This document shows, one piece after another, positions 14,501-24,123 of a DNA stretch of 27,288 bases. A program made the translations under genes and the position numbers. The DNA comes from an uncultured Roseovarius sp. (GTDB lineage Bacteria > Pseudomonadota > Alphaproteobacteria > Rhodobacterales > Rhodobacteraceae): assembly GCA_934501475.1 (NCBI GenBank), contig CAKSUL010000025.1:1-27288 (forward strand), written 5' to 3'. A model generated the notes under the pieces. The model saw only the letters and a program-made list of their open reading frames with translations, did not search any database and was not told the origin of the DNA. Each line of letters starts with the position of its first letter. Position 1 is the stretch's first letter.

Positions 14501-15874
14501 TCAGCGATAAGTTATTTTATGCACGGCATCCAGGACCTCTTGGGTCGAGGTGAGGGCCAGCTTTTCAAGGTTTGCAGCATAGGGCATCGGAACATCCTTG
14601 CCGGTGCAGTTGATGACCGGCGCATCCAGATAATCGAAGGCGCGCTCCATCAGGGTGGCGCTGATGTGATTGCCGATCGAGCACACGGGCCAGCCCTCTT
14701 CGACGGTCACACAGCGGTTGGTCTTCATGACGCTTGCAATCACCGTGTCGTAATCCAGCGGGCGCAGGGTGCGCAGGTCGATCACCTCGGCCTCGATCCC
14801 GTCCTTGGCCAGCTTTTCGGCGGCCTCGAGCGCGTAGGTCATGCCGATGCCGAAACTGACGATGGTGACATCGCTGCCCTCGCGCCAGATGCGCGCCTTG
14901 CCGAAGGGCACGGTGAAATCATCCATCACCGGCACGTCAAAGGACTTGCCGTAAAGGATCTCGTTTTCCAGGAAGATCACCGGATTCGGATCGCGGATCG
15001 CGGTTTTCAGCAGGCCCTTGGCGTCAGAGGCCGAATAGGGCTGCACCACCTTCAGGCCCGGAATCTGCGCATACCAAGCCGCGTAATCCTGGGAATGCTG
15101 CGCAGCCACGCGGGCCGCCGCGCCGTTGGGGCCGCGAAACACGATGGGACAGCCCATCTGACCGCCCGACATATACAGCGTCTTGGCCGCCGAGTTGATG
15201 ATCTGGTCAATCGCCTGCATGGCAAAATTCCATGTCATGAATTCAACGATGGGCTTCAGCCCGCCAAAGGCCGCGCCGACGCCGATCCCGGCAAAGCCAT
15301 GTTCGGTGATCGGCGTGTCGATCACGCGTTTCGCACCGAATTCCTGCAACAGGTTCTGGGTGATCTTGTAGGCGCCCTGATATTCGGCCACCTCCTCGCC
15401 CATGATGAACACATCCTCGGAGCGGCGCATTTCCTCGGCCATGGCGGCGTTCAGCGCCTCGCGGACGGTTGTTTGCTTTGTCTCGGTGCCCTCGGGCCAA
15501 TCGGGGCTGCGGTCGGGCTGGGGCGCGGCAGGCGCGGCTTTCGCCGGAGCCTTGGCCGGGGCGTCAGAGGTTGCAGGCGCTGCTTTTTCGGCGGGTTTGG
15601 CGCCCGCGTCGCCGATGTCGTCGGCAGTTTCGCCCTCGTCCAGAAGGACGGCGATGGCGGTGTTCACCTTGACGCCTTCGGTGCCCTCACCGATCAGGAT
15701 CTTGCCGATCGTGCCTTCATCCACGGCCTCAAATTCCATCGTGGCCTTGTCGGTCTCGATTTCGGCCAGGATATCGCCAGCGGCGACGCTGTCGCCCTCC
15801 TTGACCAGCCATTTGGCCAATGTGCCCTCTTCCATCGTGGGTGAGAGGGCGGGCATGAGTATTTCTGTTGCCAT
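14501..15874 (-). CDS. pdhB: Pyruvate dehydrogenase E1 beta subunit with N-terminal lipoyl domain
   Basis: This 457-residue protein joins a lipoyl domain (residues about 1-80, lipoyl lysine K43) through an Ala/Pro/Lys linker to a full E1-beta (from about residue 135: [36 protein letters not shown], then [46 protein letters not shown]). With E1-alpha it decarboxylates pyruvate using thiamine diphosphate. The extra lipoyl domain is a known feature of alphaproteobacterial E1-beta. It is nearly identical in sequence to the E2 lipoyl domain, which points to domain copying within the operon. The start is supported by AGGAG. Confidence 0.96.
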   Translation of the reverse strand: MATEILMPALSPTMEEGTLAKWLVKEGDSVAAGDILAEIETDKATMEFEAVDEGTIGKILIGEGTEGVKVNTAIAVLLDEGETADDIGDAGAKPAEKAAPATSDAPAKAPAKAAPAAPQPDRSPDWPEGTETKQTTVREALNAAMAEEMRRSEDVFIMGEEVAEYQGAYKITQNLLQEFGAKRVIDTPITEHGFAGIGVGAAFGGLKPIVEFMTWNFAMQAIDQIINSAAKTLYMSGGQMGCPIVFRGPNGAAARVAAQHSQDYAAWYAQIPGLKVVQPYSASDAKGLLKTAIRDPNPVIFLENEILYGKSFDVPVMDDFTVPFGKARIWREGSDVTIVSFGIGMTYALEAAEKLAKDGIEAEVIDLRTLRPLDYDTVIASVMKTNRCVTVEEGWPVCSIGNHISATLMERAFDYLDAPVINCTGKDVPMPYAANLEKLALTSTQEVLDAVHKITYR

Positions 15875-15889
15875 TTGTGTCGCTCCTTC

Positions 15890-16900
15890 TCAGGCGTTCT
15901 GGGGGGCCGCGTCGGCGTAGATGTCGGTCCACAGCTCGGACGGGTCCGGCTCGGGGCTTTCCTTGGCGAATTCGGCCGAGGCGTTGACGATCTTCTTGAT
16001 GTCCCTGTCGATGGCCTTGAGATCGTCCTCCGTCGCGTGTTTGCCGGTCAGCAGCAGATCGCGCACATGTTCGATACAGTCCTTTTCGTCGCGCACTTTC
16101 TGCACTTCCTCGCGGGTGCGATACTTGGCCGGGTCCGACATCGAGTGGCCGCGATAGCGGTATGTCTTGACCTCGAGGATATACGGCCCCTTGCCGGCGC
16201 GGCAATGCGCGACCGCCTTGAACCCCGCATCGCGCACGGCCAGCACGTCCATGCCGTCGACCGCCTCGCCGGGGATGCCAAAGGCCGCGCCGCGCGTGTA
16301 GATGTCGGGGGTGGATGTCGAGCGCTTCTGCGAGGTGCCCATCGCGTAGTTGTTGTTTTCAATGACGAAAACCACCGGCAACTCCCACAGGGCGGCCATG
16401 TTGAACGTCTCGTAGACCTGACCCTGGTTCGACGCGCCATCACCGAAATAGGTGTAGGTGACGTTGTCATTGCCCCGGTATTTGTCCGAGAACGCCAGCC
16501 CCGCCCCCAGCGGCACGTTGGCCCCGACGATCCCGTGACCGCCGTAAAAATGCTTTTCGACCGAGAACATGTGCATCGAACCGCCCTTGCCCCGGCTATA
16601 GCCGCCCTCGCGTCCGGTCAGTTCGGCCATCACGCCATCCGGGTCCATCCCGCAGGCCAGCATATGACCGTGATCGCGGTAGGTGGTGATGCGCTTGTCA
16701 CCTTCCTTGGCCGACGCCTCAAGGCCGACGACAACCGCCTCCTGGCCGATGTAGAGATGGCAGAACCCGCCGATCAGCCCCATCCCGTACAATTGCCCGG
16801 CCTTCTCTTCGAATCGCCGGATCAACAGCATGTCATAGTAGAATTTTTTCAGCTCATCCGCCGAAACATTTGATTTCTTGCTGGTTTTTCGGGCAGCCAT
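15890..16900 (-). CDS. pdhA: Pyruvate dehydrogenase E1 alpha subunit
   Basis: This 336-residue subunit carries the thiamine-diphosphate binding motif, from GDGASNQG (residues 153-160) to the ENNNYAMGT segment at 181-189, and the phospho-loop-like region RYRGHSMSDP near residue 252. Other E1-alpha signatures are RRFEEKAGQLYGMGLIGGFCHLYIGQEA and RGKGGSMHMFS. The frame is open far upstream, but the ATG at 16900 is preceded by GGAG with a 10-nt gap and begins the usual MAARK-type N-terminus. The in-frame ATG at 16921 has no ribosome site. It ends 15 nt before pdhB and is the first gene of the operon; a palindrome lies 36-57 nt upstream. Confidence 0.96.
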   Translation of the reverse strand: MAARKTSKKSNVSADELKKFYYDMLLIRRFEEKAGQLYGMGLIGGFCHLYIGQEAVVVGLEASAKEGDKRITTYRDHGHMLACGMDPDGVMAELTGREGGYSRGKGGSMHMFSVEKHFYGGHGIVGANVPLGAGLAFSDKYRGNDNVTYTYFGDGASNQGQVYETFNMAALWELPVVFVIENNNYAMGTSQKRSTSTPDIYTRGAAFGIPGEAVDGMDVLAVRDAGFKAVAHCRAGKGPYILEVKTYRYRGHSMSDPAKYRTREEVQKVRDEKDCIEHVRDLLLTGKHATEDDLKAIDRDIKKIVNASAEFAKESPEPDPSELWTDIYADAAPQNA

Positions 16901-17205
16901 GGAATGCGGGCTCCTGTTCATTGCGCAGTTGCGTCGATAGTTTAGCGTTAAACTATCATATTCACGATGCGGGTAAAACCGGCGCATGGCAAGCAAAGTT
17001 TGCGGGATTTGCGTCGATCGCGGCGGGCCTCGGCGATCTGTTCGGCGCCTCGCGCCGGGCAGGAAACCGCGCCGCATGGCCCGGCTGCGCCACCGGTTTC
17101 GGTGATATTATCTTGCCGTAAGCAATGGGCTGTGCGTAAATCTGGAAAAAAAGTGGCCTCCGCGATGCATGGCAGTGCGCGCAAAAGGCAAACCAACGAG
17201 GGAAC
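16901..17205. promoter_or_regulatory. Divergent control region between pdhA and livH
   Basis: These 305 bases separate the two operons and hold no gene. Near pdhA is an AT-rich palindrome, described separately. Near livH, an imperfect hairpin has 7-bp outer arms GAAACCG (17063-17069) and CGGTTTC (17094-17100), followed by TATTAT at 17106-17111, a possible -10 hexamer without a recognisable -35. The livH start is preceded by GAGGGA close to the ATG. Confidence 0.5.
16936..16957. promoter_or_regulatory. Operator-like palindrome upstream of pdhA
   Basis: The 9-bp arms GATAGTTTA (16936-16944) and TAAACTATC (16949-16957) are perfectly inverted around GCGT. The palindrome overlaps TATGAT read on the minus strand (16955-16960), a good -10 candidate for pdhA. 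AT-rich symmetry of this size in a GC-rich region suggests the binding site of a dimeric repressor. The regulator cannot be named from sequence. Confidence 0.6.
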
Positions 17206-18123
17206 ATGGAATATTTTCTTCAGCAATTGATCAACGGCATCGCGCTGGGATCAATCTACGGCCTGATCGCCATCGGCTATACGATGGTCTACGGCATCAT
17301 CGGAATGATCAACTTTGCGCATGGCGAAGTGTTCATGATCGGCTCTTTCGTGGCGCTGAGCGTGTTTCTGGCGCTGGGCGCGCTGGGAATCACCTTTCTG
17401 CCGCTGGTGTTGATCGTGATGGTGATCGTTGCGATGGCCTGCACCTCATTGTGGGGCTGGACGGTCGAGCGGGTCGCGTATCGTCCGCTGCGCGGGTCCT
17501 TCCGGCTGGCGCCGCTGATCACCGCAATCGGGATGTCGATCTTCCTGCAGAACTTCGTGCAGGTGACGCAGGGCGCGCGAATCAAGCCGCTGCCGCCGCA
17601 GATCGAAGGCGGCATCACCCTGATGGAAGGGGCCGATGGCAGCGCGGTTCAGCTATCGTATATGCAGATCATCATCGTCGTGACGACCATGGTTCTGATG
17701 GCCGGATTTTCCTACCTGATCAATCGCACGTCGCTGGGCCGTCAACAGCGGGCCTGCGAACAGGATCGCAAGATGGCGGCGCTGCTGGGGGTCAATGTCG
17801 ACCGCACGATTTCGCTGACCTTCGTGCTGGGCGCGTCGCTGGCGGCGGTCGCGGGGATCATGTATCTGCTTTATTACGGTGTCATCGATTTCTACATCGG
17901 CTTCATCGCCGGGGTCAAAGCGTTCACCGCGGCGGTTCTGGGCGGTATCGGGTCGCTGCCCGGCGCCATGCTTGGCGGGATGGCGATCGGACTGATCGAG
18001 ACCTTCTGGTCCGGGTATTTCTCGGTCGAATACAAGGACGTTGCGGCGTTCTCGATCCTGGCCATCGTTCTGATCTTCCTGCCTTCCGGCCTGCTGGGTC
18101 GCCCCGAAGTCGAGAAGGTATGA
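17206..18123 (+). CDS. livH: Branched-chain amino-acid-type ABC transporter permease LivH
   Basis: This 305-residue inner-membrane protein is one half of the transport channel of a branched-chain amino acid (or related amide) importer. It has the LivH signature at its N-terminus ([40 protein letters not shown]) and about eight hydrophobic segments. The C-terminal coupling region holds [28 protein letters not shown], including the EAA-like loop. The ATG at 17206 follows GAGGG at a short distance. It is the first gene of a six-gene unit and ends 4 nt before livM. Substrate specificity is set by the binding protein and cannot be read here. Confidence 0.95.
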   Translation: MEYFLQQLINGIALGSIYGLIAIGYTMVYGIIGMINFAHGEVFMIGSFVALSVFLALGALGITFLPLVLIVMVIVAMACTSLWGWTVERVAYRPLRGSFRLAPLITAIGMSIFLQNFVQVTQGARIKPLPPQIEGGITLMEGADGSAVQLSYMQIIIVVTTMVLMAGFSYLINRTSLGRQQRACEQDRKMAALLGVNVDRTISLTFVLGASLAAVAGIMYLLYYGVIDFYIGFIAGVKAFTAAVLGGIGSLPGAMLGGMAIGLIETFWSGYFSVEYKDVAAFSILAIVLIFLPSGLLGRPEVEKV

Positions 18124-18127
18124 TCCG

Positions 18128-19588
18128 ATGACAGATCAAAATGCCCCCACAGCCTCGAACCGCCCCGAGGGCGCCGAGTTGCTGTCCGAACAGCGCCGCG
18201 ACTCGATGAGGGGTGAGCCGCCTTTCATCAGTGAGCCCGCCGCCAACAGCCGGTTCGTCGCCGCCCTCAAGGACGCTCTGATCACCGCCGCCATCGTTGC
18301 CGGGATCACGCTGTTCTTCCTGGCCCTGCGCACCGATATCGAGGCCGGTGGCCTGGTGCTGACGCTGCGTCCGGGGCTGTGGCTGACATGGATCGCGATC
18401 GCCTTTTTCGTGCGGTTCCTGCTGTCCTACTTTTTCTTCCGCTCACCGACGCCGATTTCCGGCTGGCTGAAAACGGTGGTGATGCCAACCCGGCGCGGAT
18501 TGCCGATCGGCAAGGCGGTCGGGGTCATCCTGCTTCTGGGGGCGCTGACGCTGCCCTGGCTGTTGTCGACCTTCCTGCCGGGGCAGAACCGCTATCTGCT
18601 GGATCTGGCGATCCTGATCCTGACCTATGTCATGCTGGGCTGGGGGCTGAACATCGTGGTCGGTCTGGCTGGGCTGCTCGATCTGGGCTATGTCGCGTTC
18701 TATGCTGTCGGCGCCTATTCCTTTGCGCTGCTGGCGACGAATTTCGGCCTTGGCTTCTGGGTCTGCCTGCCGATGGCGGGGCTGTTCGCGGCGCTCTGGG
18801 GGGTGATGCTGGGCTTTCCGGTGCTGCGGCTGCGCGGGGATTATCTGGCGATCGTGACGCTGGCCTTCGGTGAGATCATCCGTATCGTCCTGCTCAACTG
18901 GTATGACTTTACCGGCGGTCCGAACGGTGTGCTTGGCATTCCGAAACCGACGCTGTTCGGGTTGGAGTTTTCGCGCGGCGAAGGCGGTTTTGCGGATTAT
19001 TTCGGGCTGGACTACAGCACCGTGCACCGGTTCGTGTTCCTCTACTACATCATCCTGGCGCTGGCGCTCCTGACCAATTTCGTGACCCTGCGGCTGCGCA
19101 AGCTGCCGGTCGGGCGCGCATGGGAGGCCCTGCGCGAGGATGAGATCGCCTGCCGTTCGCTGGGCATCAACACCGTCAACGTCAAGCTGACGGCCTTCGC
19201 GACCGGGGCCATGTTCGGCGGCTTTGCCGGGGCGTTCTTTGCCACGCGGCAGGGCTTCATTTCGCCCGAAAGCTTCACCTTCATCGAATCCGCGATCATC
19301 CTGGCCATTGTCGTGCTGGGGGGGCTTGGCTCGCAACTGGGGGTGGTCATCGCGTCCGTGGTGATGATCGGCGGGATCGAATTGCTGCGCAACCTGACCG
19401 TGCTGCAACAGGTGTTCGGCGATGATTTCGACCCGACCCAATACCGGATGCTGATCTTTGGCCTGGCAATGGTCGCGATCATGGTCTGGAAGCCGCGCGG
19501 GCTGATATCATCGCGCGCGCCGTCGATCATCTATAAACAGCGCAAGAAAATCGGAGCCGATGCGGTTTCGCAGGGCGAGGGTCACTGA
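18128..19588 (+). CDS. livM: Branched-chain amino-acid-type ABC transporter permease LivM
   Basis: This 486-residue permease pairs with LivH. The first 45 residues are polar, probably cytoplasmic, followed by two or three hydrophobic segments (residues about 50-110) corresponding to the N-terminal extension also present in enterobacterial LivM. The core starts near [41 protein letters not shown], the typical LivM signature. The coupling loop is [30 protein letters not shown]. The length is greater than that of LivM proteins lacking the extension. Its stop overlaps the livG ATG by one base. Confidence 0.94.
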   Translation: MTDQNAPTASNRPEGAELLSEQRRDSMRGEPPFISEPAANSRFVAALKDALITAAIVAGITLFFLALRTDIEAGGLVLTLRPGLWLTWIAIAFFVRFLLSYFFFRSPTPISGWLKTVVMPTRRGLPIGKAVGVILLLGALTLPWLLSTFLPGQNRYLLDLAILILTYVMLGWGLNIVVGLAGLLDLGYVAFYAVGAYSFALLATNFGLGFWVCLPMAGLFAALWGVMLGFPVLRLRGDYLAIVTLAFGEIIRIVLLNWYDFTGGPNGVLGIPKPTLFGLEFSRGEGGFADYFGLDYSTVHRFVFLYYIILALALLTNFVTLRLRKLPVGRAWEALREDEIACRSLGINTVNVKLTAFATGAMFGGFAGAFFATRQGFISPESFTFIESAIILAIVVLGGLGSQLGVVIASVVMIGGIELLRNLTVLQQVFGDDFDPTQYRMLIFGLAMVAIMVWKPRGLISSRAPSIIYKQRKKIGADAVSQGEGH

Positions 19589-20555
19589 TGGAAGCGCGGG
19601 CAAGTGAATTGATCGCAGACCCGATTCTGACGGTCGAACATCTGACGATGCGTTTTGGCGGCCTCTTGGCGGTGGACGATTTGTCGTTCAACATCGGCCG
19701 GGGTGACATCACCGCGCTGATCGGTCCCAACGGCGCCGGAAAGACCACGGTGTTCAACTGCATCACCGGGTTTTACAAGCCGACCGAAGGGCGTATCGTG
19801 ATGCGCCGGGGGCGCAACGTCACCGACCAGAAGATCGGCGCGCTGACCGCGACCGGCCGACAGTTCGACGGCGAGGGGGATGGCGTCTATCTGCTGGAGC
19901 GCATGGCCGATTTTCGCATCACGGAACAGGCGGGCGTGGCGCGCACCTTCCAGAACATCCGCCTGTTCGGCGGCATGACCGTTCTGGAAAACCTGTTGGT
20001 CGCCCAGCACAACAAGCTGATGAAGGCGTCGAACTACACCATCGGCGGGTTGTTCGGATTGCCGGGCTATCGGCGCGCGGCGGCCGCTGCAAAGGACGCG
20101 GCGATAGAATGGTTGCGCCATGCGGACCTTCTGGATCGCGCCGACGATCCCGCATCCGATCTGTCCTATGGCGCACAGCGGCGGCTCGAAATCGTGCGGG
20201 CGATGTGCACGGAGCCCTCTCTCTTGTGTCTCGATGAGCCGGCGGCCGGCCTGAACCCGCGTGAATCGGGTGAGTTGAACCGGCTGCTGCGTTTTATCCG
20301 GGATACGCATGACGTCTCGATCCTGCTGATCGAGCACGACATGGGGGTGGTGATGGAGATATCGGACCACATCGTCGTTCTGGAATACGGCAAGAAGATC
20401 GCCGATGGCACCGCAGCGCAGGTGCGCGACGATCCCAGCGTCATCGCGGCCTATCTCGGGGTCGACGACGAGGAAGTCGAGCAGGTCGGAGAAGACCTGG
20501 GCCTGAGAAAGCCGGACCAGAAGAACGACGGAACCGATCTGCCGGGAGACAGCAG

Positions 20556-20559
<4 letters not shown>
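19588..20559 (+). CDS. livG: Branched-chain amino-acid-type ABC transporter ATPase LivG
   Basis: This 323-residue ATPase energises the LivHM channel. Motifs are the Walker A GPNGAGKT (residues 46-53), the signature LSYGAQRR (192-199), Walker B LLCLDEP (212-218) and the switch histidine H250. Compared with typical LivG of about 255 residues, it has an insertion at about residues 83-108 (around RQFDGEGDGVYLLERMADF), just before the Q-loop region AGVARTFQNIRLF, and a charged C-terminal tail of about 40 residues. Both differences keep the frame and all catalytic motifs. It overlaps livM by 1 nt and livF by 4 nt. Confidence 0.94.
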
Positions 20560-21307
<748 letters not shown>

Positions 21308-21308
<1 letters not shown>

Positions 21309-21682
21309 TGCCGTCGGAAATGAGCCTGATTTGGGAAGTCGCTCTGCCGGAATTCCTGTTTGTCACGCTGGTCCTGGGCGGCGGCGGGGCCTGGATGATC
21401 GGCCGCTCGACGGCGCGCAACTGGAACGGCTGGGGTCTGATGGCGTTCTATCTGCTGCTTTTGACGGTGGCGGTGCGCTTTATCCACTTCAGCCTGTTCG
21501 GCGGGTCGTTTTTCCTGCCCTTCGCCACGCTGGGAACGGCCTGCTATTATGCGTTCATCGACTATATCGTGCTGTTCATATCTGCCGCCATCGGGCGCAG
21601 CGTCATGCGCAACCGGCAGATGGCGCGGCAATACGGGTTTCTCCACAGGACACAGACTGGCCCAAGTCCGGAAAACGGATAG
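21308..21682 (+). CDS. Small membrane protein of the liv operon (possibly DUF6867 family)
   Basis: This 124-residue protein has three or four hydrophobic segments (EFLFVTLVLGGGGAWMIG; WGLMAFYLLLLTVAVRFI; FFLPFATLGTACYYAFIDYIVLFISAAIG), with conserved-looking aromatic and charged residues between them (RFIHFSLFGG) and a basic C-terminal end (RSVMRNRQMARQYGFLHR). I recall proteins of this kind as DUF6867, next to branched-chain transporter genes in alphaproteobacteria, but this could not be checked. The ATG at 21308 shares a base with the livF stop (TGATG). Its position between the ATPase and binding-protein genes suggests a role in the same importer. No function is established. Confidence 0.8.
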
Positions 21683-21771
21683 ACTGAGCGCACGGGGGTG
21701 AGTCGGTCTGCCGATCAACCCGAACTTGTTGTCAGAACAGAATTAAACTTGAACCACAGGAAGGCTAGAAA

Positions 21772-22878
21772 ATGAAAAGATTGCTCCTCACCAGCACGGC
21801 GGTCGGTCTGATGGCCGTCAGCGGCGCCTACGCGGATATCGACATCGGCGTCGCCGGTCCGATGACCGGTCAATATGCCAGCTTCGGCGAACAGTTCCGC
21901 ATCGGTGCCGAACAGGCCGTGGCCGACATCAACGCCGCCGGTGGCGTGAACGGCGAAATGCTCAAGCTGTCGATCGGCGACGATGCCTGCGACCCGAAAC
22001 AGGCGGTCGCGGTTGCCAACCAGTTTGCGTCGCAGGGCGTGGTTTTCGTGGCCGGGCATTTCTGCTCGGGCTCGTCGATCCCGGCGTCGCAGGTCTATGC
22101 CGACGAACAGATCATCCAGATTTCGCCCGGCTCGACCAACCCCGATTTCACCGACAAGCGCCCCGGTGATGGCATCTATCGCGTCTGCGGTCGTGATGAT
22201 CAGCAGGGCGTCGTGGCGTCGCAATACATCATCGACCATTTCCCCGATGCAAAGGTCGCGTTCATCAACGACAAGACCGCCTATGGCAAGGGTCTCGCCG
22301 ATCAGACCCAGATGAACTATGAAGCGGCCGGCAAGACCCCCGCCGTTGTCGAAGCCTACAGCGCCGGCGAAAAGGACTATACCGCCCTCGTGACCAAGAT
22401 GAAGGAAGCGGGCGTCGATCTGGTCTATGTCGGCGGCTATCACACTGAGGCGGGGCTGATCCTGCGGCAGATGCGCTCGCAGGGCATGGATGCGGTCCTG
22501 ATGTCGGGTGACGCGCTGGTTGCTCAGGAATACTGGGCGATCACCGGCGATGCCGGCGCCGGCACGCTGATGACCTTCTCGCCCGACCCACGCAAGAGCG
22601 AGGCCGCTGCCAGCGTCGTCGATGAACTCTCGGCTGCGGGTAAAACGGCAGAGGGCTATGTGCTTTATACCTACGCCGCCATCCAGGCCTGGGCCGATGC
22701 CGCGAACGCTGCCGGCAGCACTGATTTCGATGCCGTCGTCGCCGCCCTCAACGACACCGCGTTCCAGACCGTGATCGGCGAACTGGACTTTGACGAAAAG
22801 GGCGACGTGACCCTGCCGGGCTATGTCGTTTACGAATGGAAAGACGGCGACTACGACTATGTCGATGCCGCGCAGTAA
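21772..22878 (+). CDS. livK: Periplasmic branched-chain amino-acid-type substrate-binding protein
   Basis: This 368-residue protein has a Sec signal peptide (MKRLLLTSTAVGLMAVSGAYA, cleavage before DIDIGVAG) and the Leu/Ile/Val-binding fold of periplasmic type I binding proteins. Typical features are GPMTGQYASFGEQFRIGAEQAVADINAAGGVNG at the N-terminus, a cysteine pair in GDDACDP and GHFCSGSS that probably forms the conserved disulfide, and INDKTAYGKGLADQ. It delivers substrate to LivHM. The ATG at 21772 has GGAAGG upstream. The 89-nt gap before it could hold a separate promoter, and the stem-loop after the stop fits a strongly expressed periplasmic protein. Confidence 0.94.
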   Translation: MKRLLLTSTAVGLMAVSGAYADIDIGVAGPMTGQYASFGEQFRIGAEQAVADINAAGGVNGEMLKLSIGDDACDPKQAVAVANQFASQGVVFVAGHFCSGSSIPASQVYADEQIIQISPGSTNPDFTDKRPGDGIYRVCGRDDQQGVVASQYIIDHFPDAKVAFINDKTAYGKGLADQTQMNYEAAGKTPAVVEAYSAGEKDYTALVTKMKEAGVDLVYVGGYHTEAGLILRQMRSQGMDAVLMSGDALVAQEYWAITGDAGAGTLMTFSPDPRKSEAAASVVDELSAAGKTAEGYVLYTYAAIQAWADAANAAGSTDFDAVVAALNDTAFQTVIGELDFDEKGDVTLPGYVVYEWKDGDYDYVDAAQ

Positions 22879-22898
22879 ATCCGGCCGGGCGGCCGGAT
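22879..22898 (+). terminator. Stem-loop directly after livK
   Basis: An 8-bp perfect stem, ATCCGGCC at 22879-22886 and GGCCGGAT at 22891-22898, with a 4-nt loop starts at the base after the livK stop codon. No T-tract follows, so it may protect the livK mRNA 3' end or contribute to termination. Confidence 0.55.
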
Positions 22899-22911
22899 CG
22901 GGCGCATGAAG

Positions 22912-22952
22912 CGTTTCGGGACAGGCTTGGATCACAAGCATGTCCCGAAACG
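22912..22952 (+). repeat. Palindromic hairpin with CGTTTCG arms, copy 2
   Basis: The arms CGTTTCGGGACA (22912-22923) and TGTCCCGAAACG (22941-22952) are perfect inverted repeats. After one mismatch the stem continues with GCTTG (22925-22929) and CAAGC (22935-22939), leaving a 5-nt loop: 17 paired bases in all. The outer arm matches copy 1 after g11 and copy 3 just downstream. Confidence 0.7.
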
Positions 22953-22957
22953 TCCAC

Positions 22958-22973
22958 GACCTGAATTCAGGTC
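22958..22973. repeat. 16-bp perfect palindrome between two hairpins
   Basis: GACCTGAATTCAGGTC reads identically on both strands with no spacer. It lies midway between hairpin copies 2 and 3. It could be a protein-binding site or simply the centre of a larger composite repeat. Confidence 0.55.
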
Positions 22974-22977
22974 TCGC

Positions 22978-23020
22978 GCGTTTCGGGTTCATCTCGCGTC
23001 TTGCCGTGAACCCGAAACGC
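22978..23020 (+). repeat. Palindromic hairpin with GCGTTTCG arms, copy 3
   Basis: Perfect 14-bp arms, GCGTTTCGGGTTCA (22978-22991) and TGAACCCGAAACGC (23007-23020), enclose a 15-nt loop. It ends 6 nt before the AGGAGG ribosome site of the small lipoprotein gene, so it could also affect that gene's 5' leader. Confidence 0.7.
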
Positions 23021-23040
23021 CTGTCGAGGAGGTTCCATCC

Positions 23041-23331
23041 ATGAGAAATTTTGTCTGGCCAGCGGTGTGCGCAACGTTGCTGATCGCGGGCTGTGATGAG
23101 ATCGAGGGCGGAAACAGCGCGCCGTCGGTTGGTTTCGCAAGTGAATTGCCAGAAGAGGTGCGCGCGATGGCGGCCCCTTACCAGGATTTGACCTCTGTGC
23201 GGATCAACCCGTCAAACGGGTGCTACGTCTATCGTTACGCCGGGCCGGTCGAGACCACATTCCTGCCGCTGAGAACCGTCGAGGGGCGGCCGATCTGCAC
23301 TCAGCGCCCGGAAGGCGCTCAATCCAGCTGA
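23041..23331 (+). CDS. Small lipoprotein, function unknown
   Basis: This 96-residue protein has a lipoprotein signal ending in the lipobox LIAGC (Cys at residue 18), and the mature part begins CDEIEGGNSAPSVG. A compact region follows with the pattern SVRINPSNGCYVYRYAGPVETTFLPLRT and a second cysteine near the end (RPICTQ), so one disulfide is possible. The ATG at 23041 has a strong AGGAGG at 23027-23032. The frame is open upstream to 22906, but that stretch is the palindromic repeat region. I recognise no function. It is convergent with the L,D-transpeptidase gene. Confidence 0.75.
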   Translation: MRNFVWPAVCATLLIAGCDEIEGGNSAPSVGFASELPEEVRAMAAPYQDLTSVRINPSNGCYVYRYAGPVETTFLPLRTVEGRPICTQRPEGAQSS

Positions 23332-23354
23332 TCCTGAAATCGGAATGATCGCTT

Positions 23355-23369
23355 GCCGACGGCGTCGGC
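23355..23369. terminator. Short hairpin between convergent genes
   Basis: A 6-bp stem GCCGAC (23355-23360) and GTCGGC (23364-23369) with a 3-nt loop lies in the 49-nt gap between the lipoprotein stop and the L,D-transpeptidase stop. It is a candidate bidirectional terminator without T-tracts. Confidence 0.3.
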
Positions 23370-23380
23370 GGCGTGGACGT

Positions 23381-24046
23381 TCAGCTGCGCGCTGCAATAC
23401 GATCTTCGGGCGGATAGAGATGCGCTGTCGATCCGGTCTCGACATGTTCATAAAGACCGATGATATGGGCCATGACCATGCGGACACATCCCGAACTGGC
23501 CCGTCCCCCTATCGAGCGCGGGTGAGGCGAGCCGTGGATTCGCAGATAGGTGTCGCGATTGCCGGCAAACAGGTAAAACGCGCGTGAGCCGAGAGGGTTG
23601 TTCGGCCCGCCGTTGACGCCATCGGCAAGATGGGCATAGAGGCCGGGATCACGCTTTACCATGGCGGGGGTCGGCGTCCAGGTCGGCCATTTGGCCTTCC
23701 GGCGGATCGTGTAGGTTCCCGGCTCATAGAGATTTCCGCGCGCGATGGCGACCCCGTAGCGCATCGCCGTGCCGTTGTCGCGGATATGATAGAGATATCG
23801 CGCCACGGCATCGACATGAATGCTGCCGGGTATGAGGCCGGGATTCGCCTCGACACGTTGCGGCAGGAACCGCGGATCGAACCCCCAGGGATTCGACGTG
23901 GCAGGGTCATAGTTTGCAGGTGTTACCTGAGCATCCCAACGCGCCCATTTCGACTGGTCCGATACAGGCCCGGCCCAAGCGGTGCCGGAAATGGGGGCCG
24001 AAAACAAGGCGGCAGTCGAAATCACAAAATGGCGTCTGGTCAACAC
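23381..24046 (-). CDS. L,D-transpeptidase (YkuD domain) with Tat-type signal
   Basis: This 221-residue enzyme would form or edit peptidoglycan cross-links, or attach proteins to peptidoglycan, in the periplasm. The N-terminus TRRHFVISTAALFSAP has a twin-arginine pattern and hydrophobic core ending near TAWA. The YkuD catalytic motif is seen as RIHGSPHPRSIGGRASSGCVRM, with H171, the catalytic C187 and R189; the residue two before Cys is Ser instead of the common His. The start is a GTG at 24046 with AAGGAT about 9 nt upstream; the next codon is TTG. The gene stands alone between a convergent lipoprotein gene and a long non-coding stretch. Confidence 0.9.
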   Translation of the reverse strand: MLTRRHFVISTAALFSAPISGTAWAGPVSDQSKWARWDAQVTPANYDPATSNPWGFDPRFLPQRVEANPGLIPGSIHVDAVARYLYHIRDNGTAMRYGVAIARGNLYEPGTYTIRRKAKWPTWTPTPAMVKRDPGLYAHLADGVNGGPNNPLGSRAFYLFAGNRDTYLRIHGSPHPRSIGGRASSGCVRMVMAHIIGLYEHVETGSTAHLYPPEDRIAARS

Positions 24047-24094
24047 GGGTCCAAGATCCTTGATCTGCTGTGGTTTGCTTGACGATTGGATATA

Positions 24095-24123
24095 ATACTA
24101 TGCATCATCGAGTTGAGTTCCAA
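24095..24123 (-). promoter_or_regulatory. Candidate promoter for the L,D-transpeptidase gene
   Basis: Read on the minus strand, TTGGAA (24118-24123) and TAGTAT (24095-24100) are separated by 17 bp and lie about 50 nt upstream of the GTG start. Each hexamer matches four of six consensus positions. Prediction only. Confidence 0.35.

Noticed and set aside
14519..15844. Plus-strand open frame of 441 codons over pdhB
   Set aside because: Shadow of a well-identified E1-beta gene; low-complexity product without ribosome site support.
16993..17003. Inverted repeat GCAAAGTTTGC between pdhA and livH
   Set aside because: Only 5-bp arms, and their order is the reverse of the TTTGCAAA-type regulator sites I considered; too weak to call an operator.
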